64,000 bases of DNA, from NCBI RefSeq assembly GCF_014851395.1, contig NW_024041150.1, positions 35,971,585-36,035,584 on the forward strand, read 5' to 3'. Below the pieces are notes generated by a model, which was not told the DNA's origin, did not search any database, and saw nothing but the letters and a program-made list of their open reading frames with translations. The DNA is from Micropterus salmoides. Lineage: Eukaryota > Chordata > Actinopteri > Centrarchiformes > Centrarchidae. Within the stretch, counting starts at the first letter, position 1; each line of letters starts with the position of its first letter. The position numbers were made by a program, and so were the translations under genes. Below, piece by piece: positions 35,078 to 46,699 of the stretch.

Positions 35078-36696
35078 CTACAAATGTTCAGCAGTGATAC
35101 AGGAGATAAACCAGGACAGCAGCACTACAGTCAGACCTAATCTACAGCAGCAGGTGGTTCCCTGGTTTGTTGGCTTTTGTTTCTCATCTGTGGGCCGATC
35201 ACTGGCTGCTGTAGAGATCAAAACAAATGTTTCTGTTATTCATGTGATGAAAAAACATTTTACTGACGGAGAAACAAAAGAACCAGCAGATTATTATTAT
35301 TATGGAGTTTTCATATTTACAGGATTGTCCATTTTATCTCTAAGAAGCTTCTTGAAGTTTTTATTAGTTTAGAAATGTCAGAATAGGACGTGCAGAATGT
35401 GGGAACAATGCAGTTTGTGGTTTGAAGCCATGTGAAGGACTTTTTTAAAAACCTACATAAAGTTCTTAAAGTTCTCCAGTCCACAGTACTTTTGTACCTG
35501 GAGTCATTTTACCTGTTAAAGGAACAAATTGAAATTTTGGAAAATACATTACTTATTGGCTTTCTTGCCGAGAGTCAGATGTCAAAATTGATACCTCTCT
35601 CATGCAAAATATGAAGCTACAGCCAGCAGCCGGCGAACTTATCTTGCTGCCGGCAAAGAAATAGTCCTCCACCACATAATGCTGTGATTTTACGCTTCAG
35701 TTTATTTAGAGATTAAACAAACATGACTCATGCTGCTTTTAAAGCTCATTATTGGTGATAGAACTTCATTTAAGTTGAGACAGTTCTTATTGCATTTAAG
35801 CCACAAATATTGCAAAATATTATAAAGTTACAAAGTCTAAAAACTCATGAGACAGGTACTGGGTGGACGGCTCAGACAAACAGACATGTTAGTTTGTGTC
35901 CATACAACATGTCTGTAGAGTCTAGTTCAGCAGCCCAGTCAGTGCAGCACTGATTACTGCAGCAGAATATCTTCAGCAGTTTCTATTCATCCAAAAACAT
36001 GAACAAAGTTCAAATAAATCTGAGGAGAAAGTTCTTCTAAGGTCTATTGAGTCAACCTACCAGTACCAATGAGTCTGCATTCATTATAGTTGCCGCCGTA
36101 ATTTGTGAGCACTTCACACAGGTACAGGCCCGAGTCCTCAGTCCTGAGTCTGGACACATGAAGTCTGATTCGTCCTTCTCTGAGGACGTCTTTGTCACAC
36201 TGGACTCGTCCTGCAAACTGTTCATCCTGAGACTCTGGGACCTCAACACCTTCATGTAGAAGATACATCACTGAATCCGTACGATCAGTTAACAGCTGAC
36301 AGCAGATGAAAAGAGGGACTGGAGGCCTGTCAGTTTTGGTTGTGAAGGTCCACTCCAGTGTGATGTTCTTGTTTTCCTCTGCCTGATAGGAGGTCTGTGT
36401 CACATTCACTACAAAAGTTCCTGTTGAGGAGACAGAGAGGGAAAGTGAGGAGCAGACAAACTGACAACTTTAACATGTGAGCCTTTAAACTCCATCTACA
36501 CATGTTTCTGTTTCTACAAGCTACAAAGAGCTCTGCAGATGTTTTCACTGACATTTAAATAGGAAAGTAATAAAATGTGTTAGCGAGGCTGAAAGTGAAT
36601 TTTTCTACTTTTCTCTTTCTGGATAATTAATGAAGGTGTAAACTAACCACAGACACAGGAGGTCAGGCTGATGAGCAGCAGGATGTTGCAGATCAT
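35078..36696 (-). CDS. Single-V-domain Ig-superfamily receptor, intact, 3 exons
   Basis: Exons on minus are 36648-36696 (leader), 36061-36420 (V) and 35078-35208 (anchor), all phase 1 with GT/AG introns; 179 residues. The ATG lies in ggagaagATG, shared with the other intact genes. Signal peptide 1-17. The V domain has NIT (35-37), Trp40, Cys57 (and Cys56), Cys91 in VQCDKD, Cys118 in EDSGLYLC and an extra Cys131. The stalk is SDRPTDEKQKPTNQGTT, followed by a Cys triplet and a ~16-residue hydrophobic run, then AEHL and stop. There is therefore almost no cytoplasmic tail: it is either a tail-less span or a GPI signal. It is the closest relative of the pseudogene at 9343-10275. It is convergent with the + receptor, with a Tc1 between them. 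Confidence 0.82.
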
Positions 36697-37459
36697 CTTC
36701 TCCCTGTGAGAGGAGACAGAGAGGAAGAGGTCGAAATATTGAACATTTCAAAGTCTTCAGTGTTTGTAGGAATGTATTTCTGTCACAAGGTGGCGCCAGT
36801 TTCAACTGAGTATATCCGTGTGTTTGCTGGCAGATGAGTAAAACCGGGTTCATGGTTATTTAGTGTATCGTGGTTATACATTGACATCACTACATAGTTT
36901 GTACCTCAGAGAGAACTGACGAGTTGATTCTTCAGCTATAAAATGCCCAGTTTGTGTAAAAAAATAAAATACAATAAAAATTAAACTATTCACGTCATGA
37001 TGGTTTTTCTTATGTCTCTGTTAAAAGACGTCTATTGGCTGATATACCAGCATCACATTAATTAAACTCCCAAATACTGATACCGGTACTTGCCTGAAAT
37101 ATCCAGTATCATATGGGCCACAGAAAAACTAATCAGCTGCTTATGAATGAAACTGTGTATGTGCAGTGCTTGAAGTGAAAAAAATAGGTGTTTGGACTTT
37201 TGTAAAAATCTGAATAAAAGGTATTTATCACATTTACCCTGACTGCTCTTAAATTTAGATTCAGAGGTCTCTAAGTTGGTCAAAGAAGATCTTGCAGTGT
37301 TTGAGCTGCAGCAAGAAACAGAAGTGAACTTGCTTCGGGTCTGGCTGAATGTAAAAGATAACGTGCAATTATAACTTTTATAATGTTTATTGGAAAAGGG
37401 CATGATAGAAACCCCACAAGTGTCCTATTTGAACAATACTAAAATAAAGTCTAGCCTGT
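36697..37459. other. 5' flank of the minus receptor
   Basis: The leader exon is preceded (minus sense) by ctctgtctcctctcacag, so an untranslated first exon may lie here. I cannot place it. No repeat is recognised. Confidence 0.35.
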
Positions 37460-38170
37460 TTTAATTAAATGTAACAATAAAACAAGTATAGTTTTCATCA
37501 CTACTTACTTGCCACGAGTTTATGGCATCTTGTCAACTCCAAGGTTAATCCTATGAAGAGGAAGTATTTTAACATAGATATTCATCCCAAATCTGGCTGG
37601 AAACATTTGCGCTCTTGGTTTCCTGGTTTCCAGACAAGTGCCCTGCTGTAGGTCTAGTATCAAGAAGATCAAATCCCCCAAGTTGAACAAGTGTGAGCAT
37701 CACAGTTTAAAGCAAAGCCATTAACTGGAGAGGGGGCGGTGCAGCAGGAGGCGTGATTTCACAGAAGTGGAGATGTAATTTTCTAAAAGCCCGCCTTGTT
37801 CTTCCAAGAAAGTAAACTGAAAATAAAAAGTAGGCCTATTTGAATATACTAAATGTTTTCACACGGTGGCATCATCATCGCAGGGGATGGTGAGCTCAGA
37901 CCGGAGACACATTTCCACGAACTGGCTGCACCATGGCTTTCAGCGGAGCTCACTGAAAGGGGAGGTATTTCCCATAATTTATATTCATTCAGCAGTGCGA
38001 TTATGAGAGCGCCCCGCTACTGAACATTCATACGATGATTACAAAATATACAGGCACATTACCTGCTGTGCTCACAGGAGACACACTGTTGTTCAAAATG
38101 CTATCCAGTCTCCTCGCGTGGAAAAACACATTTGTTCGCTATTAAAGGGCCACAGGTGAGCTCTTCAGTA
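37460..38170. repeat. Paralogous upstream block, copy 2
   Basis: This is the counterpart of 12448-13250, with the same order of conserved words but many indels. It ends near ccacaggtgagctcttc, matching 13175-13195. Confidence 0.75.
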
Positions 38171-38259
38171 GCCTATCTGTCTGATAAATATCCTGCCATG
38201 TTTCAAAACTGAAAACAAAGAAGTAAATCTATATATAATCTATAACAAATGCATTTGAA

Positions 38260-38457
38260 ATGTCTCTCTTCAATGTGAGATCACTTTCAAGCAAGACTTT
38301 TATCTTAAATGATTATATTATGTCTGCAAACATCGATTTTATGTTTTTAACTGAATCCTGGTTGCAAACTAATGACCATAGCCAGCTAGCTGAACTGTGT
38401 GCACAGACATCTTGGTGGGTTTTTGACAAAACGTTAAATATATTAACACAACTCTGA
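38260..38457 (+). mobile_element. LINE endonuclease-domain fragment
   Basis: The frame reads FNVRSLSSKTFILNDYI and then IDFMFLTESWL, the start of the apurinic-type endonuclease of L2/Rex-like LINE ORF2 (N-x-RSL near the start and LTE(S/T)WL with the catalytic Glu). About 60 residues fit before divergence. Confidence 0.65.
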
Positions 38458-39628
38458 CTTCCTTACAATTTTTTTTAAAATTCCTTTACACTCACGCAAT
38501 TGTTTAATACTCAACATGTTTCTACAAAATGATCAGTTCACAGAGACACCATGGTTTCTTCAGTATTCACTAGGTTTATCACAGGATCAGGCAACAGCAA
38601 AGCAAACTATGTCACAATTTGTATGTTTTCTATGCTACTAGTATATATTTAGAATAAATGACGGTGATGGATAGTTATTTGATGAGTAGCCTACGATCAT
38701 AAATATAAAGTTACTGTTTAAGGCAGGACACTTATTCAGTGGTCAATTTTGAGATTTTGGTGTATTTTACTTTTATATCTTCTTTTACTCTTATGGAAAG
38801 AAAGCTTCCAAAATACACATTTAGATTTTGTTTTAAGCCTACTACACTTCGTCTGTTTGCTTCTGTAGATTTCTTCTAAATGAACTAAAACAATCTAATC
38901 TGCATATTTGAACATAACATTTCAGGGTATAGGAGACTTGATGTAGGTCGAGATCATTAACCGAGAAAGCTCTGTTGTGATATGCTTTATTTATTTTCTT
39001 TATCCGATTCTCATTACATTAGCTCAGCTCATGAGTCATGCATGTTAGCAAGACTTATATATGCCTTTTGTCTTTTTGCAAATTAGCTGTTAACTCAAGG
39101 CACTGGCAGCTTAGTCTTTTGTTCATCACCACTCACCTCCACACAAGCCAAAAAAAACACAACTGGGAGGGGCTGCTGCCTGTCTGTGCATGCTGCGTAG
39201 AGACGCGGAGCGAGAGAGAGGTAGAGAGAGAGAAAGAGAGAGAGAGAGAGCGTCGGAACTCGACAGTCTCATCTCCCGACCTGATATTTAGATTTTTTAT
39301 TCAGTAAATATATTTGTTTGACAGGAAAGCTGCACGCAAACAGGAATATATATAATGTATAATATATAAATTCATTTATTTTTAAAAAAAAGCACAGCAG
39401 ATAAAGGGCACTTTCTCTTGAGGAAGAAAAAGGGCAGGTGCTTGAGCCCCATGTGTGCACATGCCTGCTCACAAATGTTCTGCAACTGACTTTTCAAATA
39501 TAGCCACTTCTTTTAACTTTAAACAACATGTCTATGGGCAAACACATAACTGTGGTCATACGCTGGAATTGGTTTTTACCCTGGGTGTCAGCATTTCCTC
39601 TGTAGAATTAGTGAATATGACCATATCT
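38458..39628. other. Unassigned, with GA-rich simple sequence
   Basis: A/T-rich DNA without recognised exons. A GA-rich tract occupies about 39208-39251 (agagagagaaagagagagag). Confidence 0.4.
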
Positions 39629-39765
39629 GTTCAGCAGCCCAGTCAATCCAGCACTGATTACTGCAGCAGAATATCTTCAGCAGTTTCTATTCATCCAAAA
39701 AACATGAACAAAGTTCAAATAAATCTGAGGAGAAAGTTCTTCTAAGGTCTATTGAGTCAACCTAC

Positions 39766-40002
39766 CAGTACCAATGAGTCTGCATTCATTATAGTTGCTG
39801 CCGTAATTTGTGAGCACTTCACACAGGTACAGGCCCGAGTCCTCAGTCCTGAGTCTGGACACATGAAGTCTGATTCGTCCTTCTCTGAGGACGTCTTTGT
39901 CACACTGGACTCGTCCTACAAACTGTTCATCCTGAGACTCTGGGACCTCAACACCTTCATGTAGAAGATACATCACTGAATCCGTACGATCAGTTAACAG
40001 CT
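39766..40002 (-). pseudogene. 3' two thirds of a receptor V exon
   Basis: The sequence runs from TDRTDSVMYLLHEG through VQCDKD and EDSGLYLC to NECRLIGTG and an intact GT donor. It is nearly identical to the V exon at 36061-36420. Upstream of 'gttaacagct' (minus sense) the homology switches to sequence that in the related blocks lies ~3 kb 5' of the gene (13205-13345). The B and C strands, the leader exon and both flanking introns are therefore deleted. The frame runs open into that foreign sequence for 141 codons from an ATG, but has no signal peptide. Confidence 0.85.
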
Positions 40003-40029
40003 CTCTCTCCTGTAACACAGGAGAGAGAG
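40001..40029. repeat. Perfect 13-bp fold-back at the deletion junction
   Basis: Arms are ctctctctcctgt (40001-40013) and acaggagagagag (40017-40029), with loop aac. The right arm is ancestral (present at ~13204) and the left arm is new. The same hairpin is at 44966-44994 in copy 2. Confidence 0.85.
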
Positions 40030-40719
40030 GCAAAAAGGAGAGGCTTTTTTCACGCAACCTTGTGGGCCTTGCTTTCAGTATCATCATTAACGGTAATAAA
40101 AACCCACTCACACTCAGATGTGGCAGGAAGGTAGCATGCCTACCTCCTGTCTGCTGTTCAAAGCTGTGTGCCACTGCCTGTGTTCTTACTGCCTGTGTGC
40201 TGTAGTGTGGAGTTCAAAACAAATGTTCCCAAGGGGACAAATAAAACTATGTTTAAACTTGACCTTTCCACTTTTTAAGCCAAGCCATGTTGTTTAGCCA
40301 GAACATGAACTGAAAGTGGCAAGTGAGCTATTTTCTTCTCTAGCGTTGTTTGTTCATGAGCTGAGTCATTGTGACTCTTTGTCTTGACTTGATGGGTTTT
40401 TTATTTTCCCTTGACAGAGGCTACATCATGCTGCCACTGTGTCATCTGTAATCCATATACTGTACAAATTGTTAAGAGAATTGCTATACAAGTAGGCTTC
40501 TCTGTATTTGATTAGTATTGTTATTTATTATTATCGTAATGCAAAGATTTTCTCCTCTAGCGTTGTTTGTTCATAAGCTGAGTCATTGTGACTCTTCATC
40601 TTGGCTTATGACACATGATGGGTGTACAATCAGCCTCAGTAACTGACTTCACTACTCTCACATACATTGAGATCTTGTTCTCTGTAATCTGGGTGTTTCA
40701 ACAACCTTAGAAAGTTAGA

Positions 40720-41100
40720 AATATCTCAAGTATTGATGGATCCACTTGACATTGTTCATGATGCCCAGTAGATTTATCCTACTTATTTTGGTAATCCTCA
40801 GACATTCATGTCCCCCTGAGGATGAAGTGTAACAAGTTTGGTGACCATTTAACCTCTGGCGCCATCATCAGGTCAAACGTTTAACTTGTGACCAAATACC
40901 TGCAAAACCCATTGCATTCCCATCAGCCTGAAATGTAATTTGTGATTAATGCTAATTAGCTTGTTTGCATGGTAACACACGAAACTCAGATGGTGAGCAT
41001 GGTCAACACCGTGTCTCCAAAACATGTTAGCATGTTGGTGTTAGCATTTAGCTCAAAGCACTGCTGTGTCTAGCCTACAACCTCTCTGAACTGCTAGTGT
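40720..41100 (+). repeat. Common teleost repeat (gcgccatcatcaggtcaaa type)
   Basis: Ordered words: attgatggatccacttgac, ccccctgaggatgaa, gcgccatcatcaggtcaaa, ctgcaaaacc, cccatcagcctgaaatg, tgttagcatgttggtg, tagctcaaagcac. This is a longer copy of the repeat at 9020-9335. It is repeated at 45700-46075 within copy 2. Confidence 0.75.
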
Positions 41101-41483
41101 GGATTGTATAATGCAAATACAGGAGGGGAGTCATATCTGTGCATTCATGACCCATGTTTTCAAAAACATTCCTCTGGGACTTTTTATATACTTAATATTG
41201 TTTTTTTTAAGGTTTATCTGTAACCCATGTTTATCTCTCCACTTGTTGCACGACTGAAAGGTGTGGTAGGTGCAGATGTTTGTACGCAGCGTGTGTCCTC
41301 TTTTGTTCATGCCAGCTTACAGGATTTGAAAATGAATACACTGTATGGTTAAACTTCAGAAAACAAGGGTACTAAGATACTCTGATGGTTTTATGGATTA
41401 ACAGTTGGTGATTTAACTCTATGTGTATATTTGACCAGTGTGAACTGTTAGCTCCTTCCTCTCTCTCCTTCTCTTCCTCTCAG

Positions 41484-41736
41484 TAGTGGCAGAGCCTCAT
41501 GGCTTTGAACAATCAGGCAGAGAAAAACATCAACGTCACAGAGGAATGGTTTTTTGTGTTGAGGGGCGACACCAAGTGCAGTTTGCAAGATGGGTGCAGT
41601 GTGACAAAGACGCTCTCAGTACGGGATATGTCAGACTTCATCTGTCCAGAGTCAGGACTGACGACTCAGGCCAGTACCTCTGCAAGATGACCACTAGATT
41701 CTGCAAGGTTGGTTAAAGAGATCTCACTAAACATTG
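41484..41736 (+). pseudogene. Internally deleted receptor V exon
   Basis: AG acceptor (ctcttcctctcag) and GT donor (acattg|gtaag) survive, but the exon is 253 bp instead of ~355. The N-terminal part encodes AEKNINVTEEWFF (the NxT-x-x-W B strand) in one frame. The C-terminal part encodes WVQCDKDAL, VRLHLSRVRTDDSGQYLC in another, with ~100 bp of the C-C' region missing between them. A stop follows at KVG. It is non-coding as a receptor. Confidence 0.82.
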
Positions 41737-43512
41737 GTAAGTCGACTCAAGGTTGTCACAATTTTCATAATGTTTGTTGCCATCAGACTCTAAAATATTT
41801 GAACACATTTTTTCAGCTGCAAAAATGTAGGGTCAAAGTTAATTCATAATAAAATACTTTTGAGTACCTTAAAATGTCTGCGTGCTACAAACATCCAGCT
41901 TTATACTGGCTCTGAGGGTTTGTCATTCACCATGGCGACTACTACAAACTGAATATTGACAAGAGATTGAAGTTTGATGAGTTTAGAGAAAGAAGAAATC
42001 TGGATTCACCTACATCACAGATTGTGTTTAGGTCCTGTTTGTTGGTTACTTCCTGAATTTCCCTGCATGTCAATGCTCTCAGTCCAAAGCCGTTTGTTTC
42101 TGCTGAAGATGTAAATCTTCAAAAATGGGTCATAAATATTTTTGTTTATTTTTCAGCTCAATATTTTTCTAAAATGGTAAATGCTCTGTTCTTGTATATT
42201 GATTTTCTAGTCTTCCCACCTTTCTGGAGCTTTATACTACATCACATTCACCCCATTGACACACATTCACACAATGAGCAGCGGCTAAGGGAAATTAACA
42301 GAAATTAACACATTAACACAAATTCACTGGCAATTTGGGGTTCAGCATCTTGCCCAAGAACACTTCAACGTGCATACTGATTAGTGGACGACCGCTCTAC
42401 CCTACCTGAGCCACAGCTGCAAAGTTTTTAGCCAACGTTATTCAAACAGGAGGAAACACCAAAAGAGTAATGACATTTACTGTTGGTACAAAGAGTACAG
42501 AGTATTAGTATGAGTTCTGTTAAAGTATCAGCGAGGTCTGATAACCTGGTCTCTTTATTATACAGATAATTTCAAAAAATGTTCAGAGTGTACTGCAGTG
42601 GTGGAAGAAGTACTTTTACTTACGTAAAACTCGTAACCCCAAAGTCGAGAAAAACTCTGTTAAATATATCTGTGACACTTTTTTCTTGTTTATTCATCAA
42701 TGGATCAAATGTTGAAACTTTATCTTATGACGCTTATTTGTTATTTGTTCAACAAGGGTTGAAAGGGTTGATGATTGCTATGCCTTGAAGCTAAATCAGT
42801 AAATATATGAATTGTCCAAGTTGAATGAATTTTCTTTTTAAATAATGTATTTTCATTTTTGTCAGAAAATTACTTTTTTTTTTTCATTTTCCACAATATG
42901 ATTTTTACAAGAAAAAAAAAAAATTAATGTAACCAGTCAAGTTTGTAACTGGAGTGTTAATGAAGTTTAATATAATTGATTGATAATTGATAAACTGTTT
43001 TAGTGCTTCTGTCTCACACACAGAAATGTCACAACAACTTCTCTCACAAAAATAAGGATTTATTTACATTATGTACACATTATAACCAGAACATTATGAA
43101 AGGCAGTGCATTGTAACAACATCCATCAGCAGACACAAGACTAATGACTGATATCAGCTGGTGGGAGAACACAGTGATCAATGACTGAACCAACTAAACG
43201 GCTAAATCTCAATGATGCCTCTGAAAACGCTTCCTGAAAACTGGAACAACCGGCTCAGTTTAGAGATCCTCCAACCGAAAGGGAAATATTATTTCTGATA
43301 TTTCTGATGAGACCTTTGAACACCTCTTCTCCATTGTGCACGTCCTATTTTGACATTTCTAAACTAATAAAAACTCCTTCAAGAAGCTTCTTAGAGATGA
43401 AATTGATAATGCTGTAAATATGAAAACTCCTTAATGTGCTGGTTCTTTTGTTTTCTCCTTCAGTAAAATGTTTCTTCATCACATGAATAACATATACATT
43501 TGTTTGATCTCT
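41737..43512. other. Intron-like sequence of the + relic
   Basis: It holds a fragment of the common fish repeat 'gtggtggaagaagtacttttact' (from ~42596) and poly-A/poly-T runs near 42870-42925. From ~43330 it is the inverse of 35240-35395, i.e. intron sequence leading to an anchor exon. No coding exon is seen. Confidence 0.45.
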
Positions 43513-43712
43513 TATTTGACTTTATTTTATCCCTTTTATTTTGTTGTATTTTACTAATTTTATATTTATCTTAAACATGTATTTTACTCTTTTCAATGTT
43601 TTCATGTTTTTATCTTGTATTGTTTTTGTATTATTGTCTCTTGGGTATTATTGTCTGTACACCTGTTAAAGCACTTTGTAACTTGTTTTTGAAAAGTGCT
43701 CTACAAATAAAG

Positions 43713-43742
<30 letters not shown>
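43513..43742 (+). mobile_element. LINE/SINE 3' tail inserted at a splice acceptor
   Basis: About 230 bp ends with gcactttgtaacttgttttt, gaaaagtgctctacaaataaag and an (ATT)n tail (43713-43742), the usual 3' end of an L2-type fish retroelement. In the paralogs tttgatctct is followed directly by acag; here the insertion separates the two. Confidence 0.75.
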
Positions 43743-43744
<2 letters not shown>

Positions 43745-43746
43745 AG

Positions 43747-43834
43747 CAGCCAGTGATCGGCCCACAGATGAGCGACAAAAGCCAACAAGCCAGGGAACTA
43801 TGAAGGATGAATATCCTGCCATGTTTAAAAACTA
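43747..43834 (+). pseudogene. Receptor stalk exon, membrane part lost
   Basis: The AG at 43745-43746 opens SDRPTDERQKPTSQGT, nearly identical to the stalk of the gene at 35078-36696. Then the sequence switches to MKDEYPAMFKN and stop. The hydrophobic anchor is gone and the new part resembles DNA at ~38190. With the upstream + V remnant this forms another dead receptor. Confidence 0.75.
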
Positions 43835-44638
43835 AAGCAAAGTTCTGAAATTGAATGTTTGAAAACTCAAAATTGAACAACAAAGGTTTTGCAAGATCAA
43901 ACGATCAAATCAAAGATTTAAAGTGTTAAAAAAAATAAAATCTCTGCAAACATTATTTTGTATTTGAGTTTTCCTTCTTCAGAACTGCAACACTCTTTTC
44001 ACAATTTTTCATCTTCTCCCAGTGCATTAGTTTGTTTTAAAGGTTTGAAACCTTGTAAATGGTAAATGATCTAAAAACTGGTGATTGTGTGTTGACTTTT
44101 GTTGGACTGTAGTATTTTAAAATTAATTTGATGACATTTATTTTTGCTTGGTACTAGAGGATGGTGTCAAAGTAAAAAAAAAATAAAAAAAAATTATAAC
44201 CTACACAAAGTTCTTAAAGTTCTGAAAGTTCCACAGTGCTTTTGTTCCTGGAGTCATTTTACCAGTTGAAGTTGAAATTGAAAATTGACATTTTGGAAAA
44301 TACATTACTTATTGGCTTTCTTGCCGATAGTCAGATGTGAAAATTGATACCTCTCTCATACAAAATATGAAACTACAGCCAGCAGCCGGCAAACTTATCT
44401 TGCTGCCGGCCAAGTAATATTCCTCCACCACATAATGCTGTGATTTTACGCTTCAGTTTATTTACAGATTAAACAAACAAGACTCATGCTGCTTTTAAAA
44501 CTCATAAAATGGTGATAGAATTTCATTTAAATATTATAATGTTTCAAAGTCTAAAAACTCACGAGACAGGTACTGGGTGGACGGCTCAGACAAACAGACA
44601 TGTTAGTTTGTGTCCATACAACATGTCTGTAGAGTCTA
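43835..44638. other. Unique segment between duplicated units
   Basis: 43835-44190 is A/T rich and unassigned. 44200-44638 matches 35445-35940, the 3' intron region of the minus receptor unit (ttcctggagtcattttacc; cttattggctttcttgccg; agccagcagccggc). Confidence 0.5.
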
Positions 44639-44730
44639 GTTCAGCAGCCCAGTCAATCCAGCACTGATTACTGCAGCAGAATATCTTAAGCAGTTTCCAT
44701 TGAAAAAAATTATCTATTGAGTCAACCTAC

Positions 44731-44967
44731 CAGTACCAATGAGTCTGCATTCATTATAGTTGCCGCCGTAATTTGTGAGCACTTCACACAGGTACAGGCC
44801 CGAGTCCTCAGTCCTGAGTCTGGACACATGAAGTCTGATTCGTCCTTCTCTGAGGACGTCTTTGTCACACTGGACTCGTCCTACAAACTGTTCATCCTGA
44901 GACTCTGGGACCTCAACACCTTCATGTAGAAGATACATCACTGAATCCGTACGATCAGTTAACAGCT
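44731..44967 (-). pseudogene. 3' two thirds of a receptor V exon, copy 2
   Basis: It is identical in structure to 39766-40002, including the junction hairpin. It differs by a Gly for Ser in the NYGGNYNEC segment, so copy 2 has the ancestral residue. Confidence 0.85.
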
Positions 44968-46447
44968 CTCTCTCCTGTAACACAGGAGAGAGAGGCAAAA
45001 AGGAGAGGCTTTTTTCACGCAACCTTGTGGGCCTTGCTTTCAGTATCATCATTAACGGTAATAAAAACCCACTCACACTCAGATGTGGCAGGAAGGTAGC
45101 ATGCCTACCTCCTGTCTGCTGTTCAAAGCTGTGTGCCACTGCCTGTGTTCTTACTGCCTGTGTGCTGTAGTGTGGAGTTCAAAACAAATGTTCCCAAGGG
45201 GACAAATAAAACTATGTTTAAACTTGACCTTTCCACTTTTTAAGCCAAGCCATGTTGTTTAGCCAGAACATGAACTGAAAGTGGCAAGTGAGCTATTTTC
45301 TTCTCTAGCGTTGTTTGTTCATGAGCTGAGTCATTGTGACTCTTTGTCTTGACTTGATGGGTTTTTTATTTTCCCTTGACAGAGGCTACATCATGCTGCC
45401 ACTGTGTCATCTGTAATCCATATACTGTACAAATTGTTAAGAGAATTGCTATACAAGTAGGCTTCTCTGTATTTGATTAGTATTGTTATTTATTATTATC
45501 GTAATGCAAAGATTTTCTCCTCTAGCGTTGTTTGTTCATAAGCTGAGTCATTGTGACTCTTCATCTTGGCTTATGACACATGATGGGTGTACAATCAGCC
45601 TCAGTAACTGACTTCACTACTCTCACATACATTGAGATCTTGTTCTCTGTAATCTGGGTGTTTCAACAACCTTAGAAAGTTAGAAATATCTCAAGTATTG
45701 ATGGATCCACTTGACATTGTTCATGATGCCCAGTAGATTTATCCTACTTATTTTGGTAATCCTCAGACATTCATGTCCCCCTGAGGATGAAGTGTAACAA
45801 GTTTGGTGACCATTTAACCTCTGGCGCCATCATCAGGTCAAACGTTTAACTTGTGACCAAATACCTGCAAAACCCATTGCATTCCCATCAGCCTGAAATG
45901 TAATTTGTGATTAATGCTAATTAGCTTGTTTGCATGGTAACACACGAAACTCAGATGGTGAGCATGGTCAACACCGTGTCTCCAAAACATGTTAGCATGT
46001 TGGTGTTAGCATTTAGCTCAAAGCACTGCTGTGTCTAGCCTACAACCTCTCTGAACTGCTAGTGTGGATTGTATAATGCAAATACAGGAGGGGAGTCATA
46101 TCTGTGCATTCATGACCCATGTTTTCAAAAACATTCCTCTGGGACTTTTTATATACTTAATATTGTTTTTTTTAAGGTTTATCTGTAACCATGTTTATCT
46201 CTCCACTTGTTGCACGACTGAAAGGTGTGGTAGGTGCAGATGTTTGTACGCAGCGTGTGTCCTCTTTTGTTCATGCCAGCTTACAGGATTTGAAAATGAA
46301 TACACTGTATGGTTAAACTTCAGAAAACAAGGGTACTAAGATACTCTGATGGTTTTATGGATTAACAGTTGGTGATTTAACTCTATGTGTATATTTGACC
46401 AGTGTGAACTGTTAGCTCCTTCCTCTCTCTCCTTCTCTTCCTCTCAG

Positions 46448-46699
46448 TAGTGGCAGAGCCTCATGGCTTTGAACAATCAGGCAGAGAAAAACATCAACGT
46501 CACAGAGGAATGTTTTTTGTGTTGAGGGGCGACACCAAGTGCAGTTTGCAAGATGGGTGCAGTGTGACAAAGACGCTCTCAGTACGGGATATGTCAGACT
46601 TCATCTGTCCAGAGTCAGGACTGACGACTCAGGCCAGTACCTCTGCAAGATGACCACTAGATTCTGCAAGGTTGGTTAAAGAGATCTCACTAAACATTG
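46448..46699 (+). pseudogene. Internally deleted receptor V exon, copy 2
   Basis: Copy of 41484-41736 with one base less in the ggtttttt run (near 46511), which shifts the frame again. Acceptor and donor dinucleotides are kept. Confidence 0.82.

Larger units (their letters stand above)
39629..43221. repeat. 3.6-kb tandem segmental duplication, copy 1
   Basis: It aligns base for base with 44639-48191, with few substitutions and small indels: a ~45-bp gap near 39700, a 13-bp duplicate 'catcttgcccaag' only in copy 2, and single-base changes in homopolymers. It contains a minus V-exon remnant, a plus V-exon remnant and a common repeat. Confidence 0.92.
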
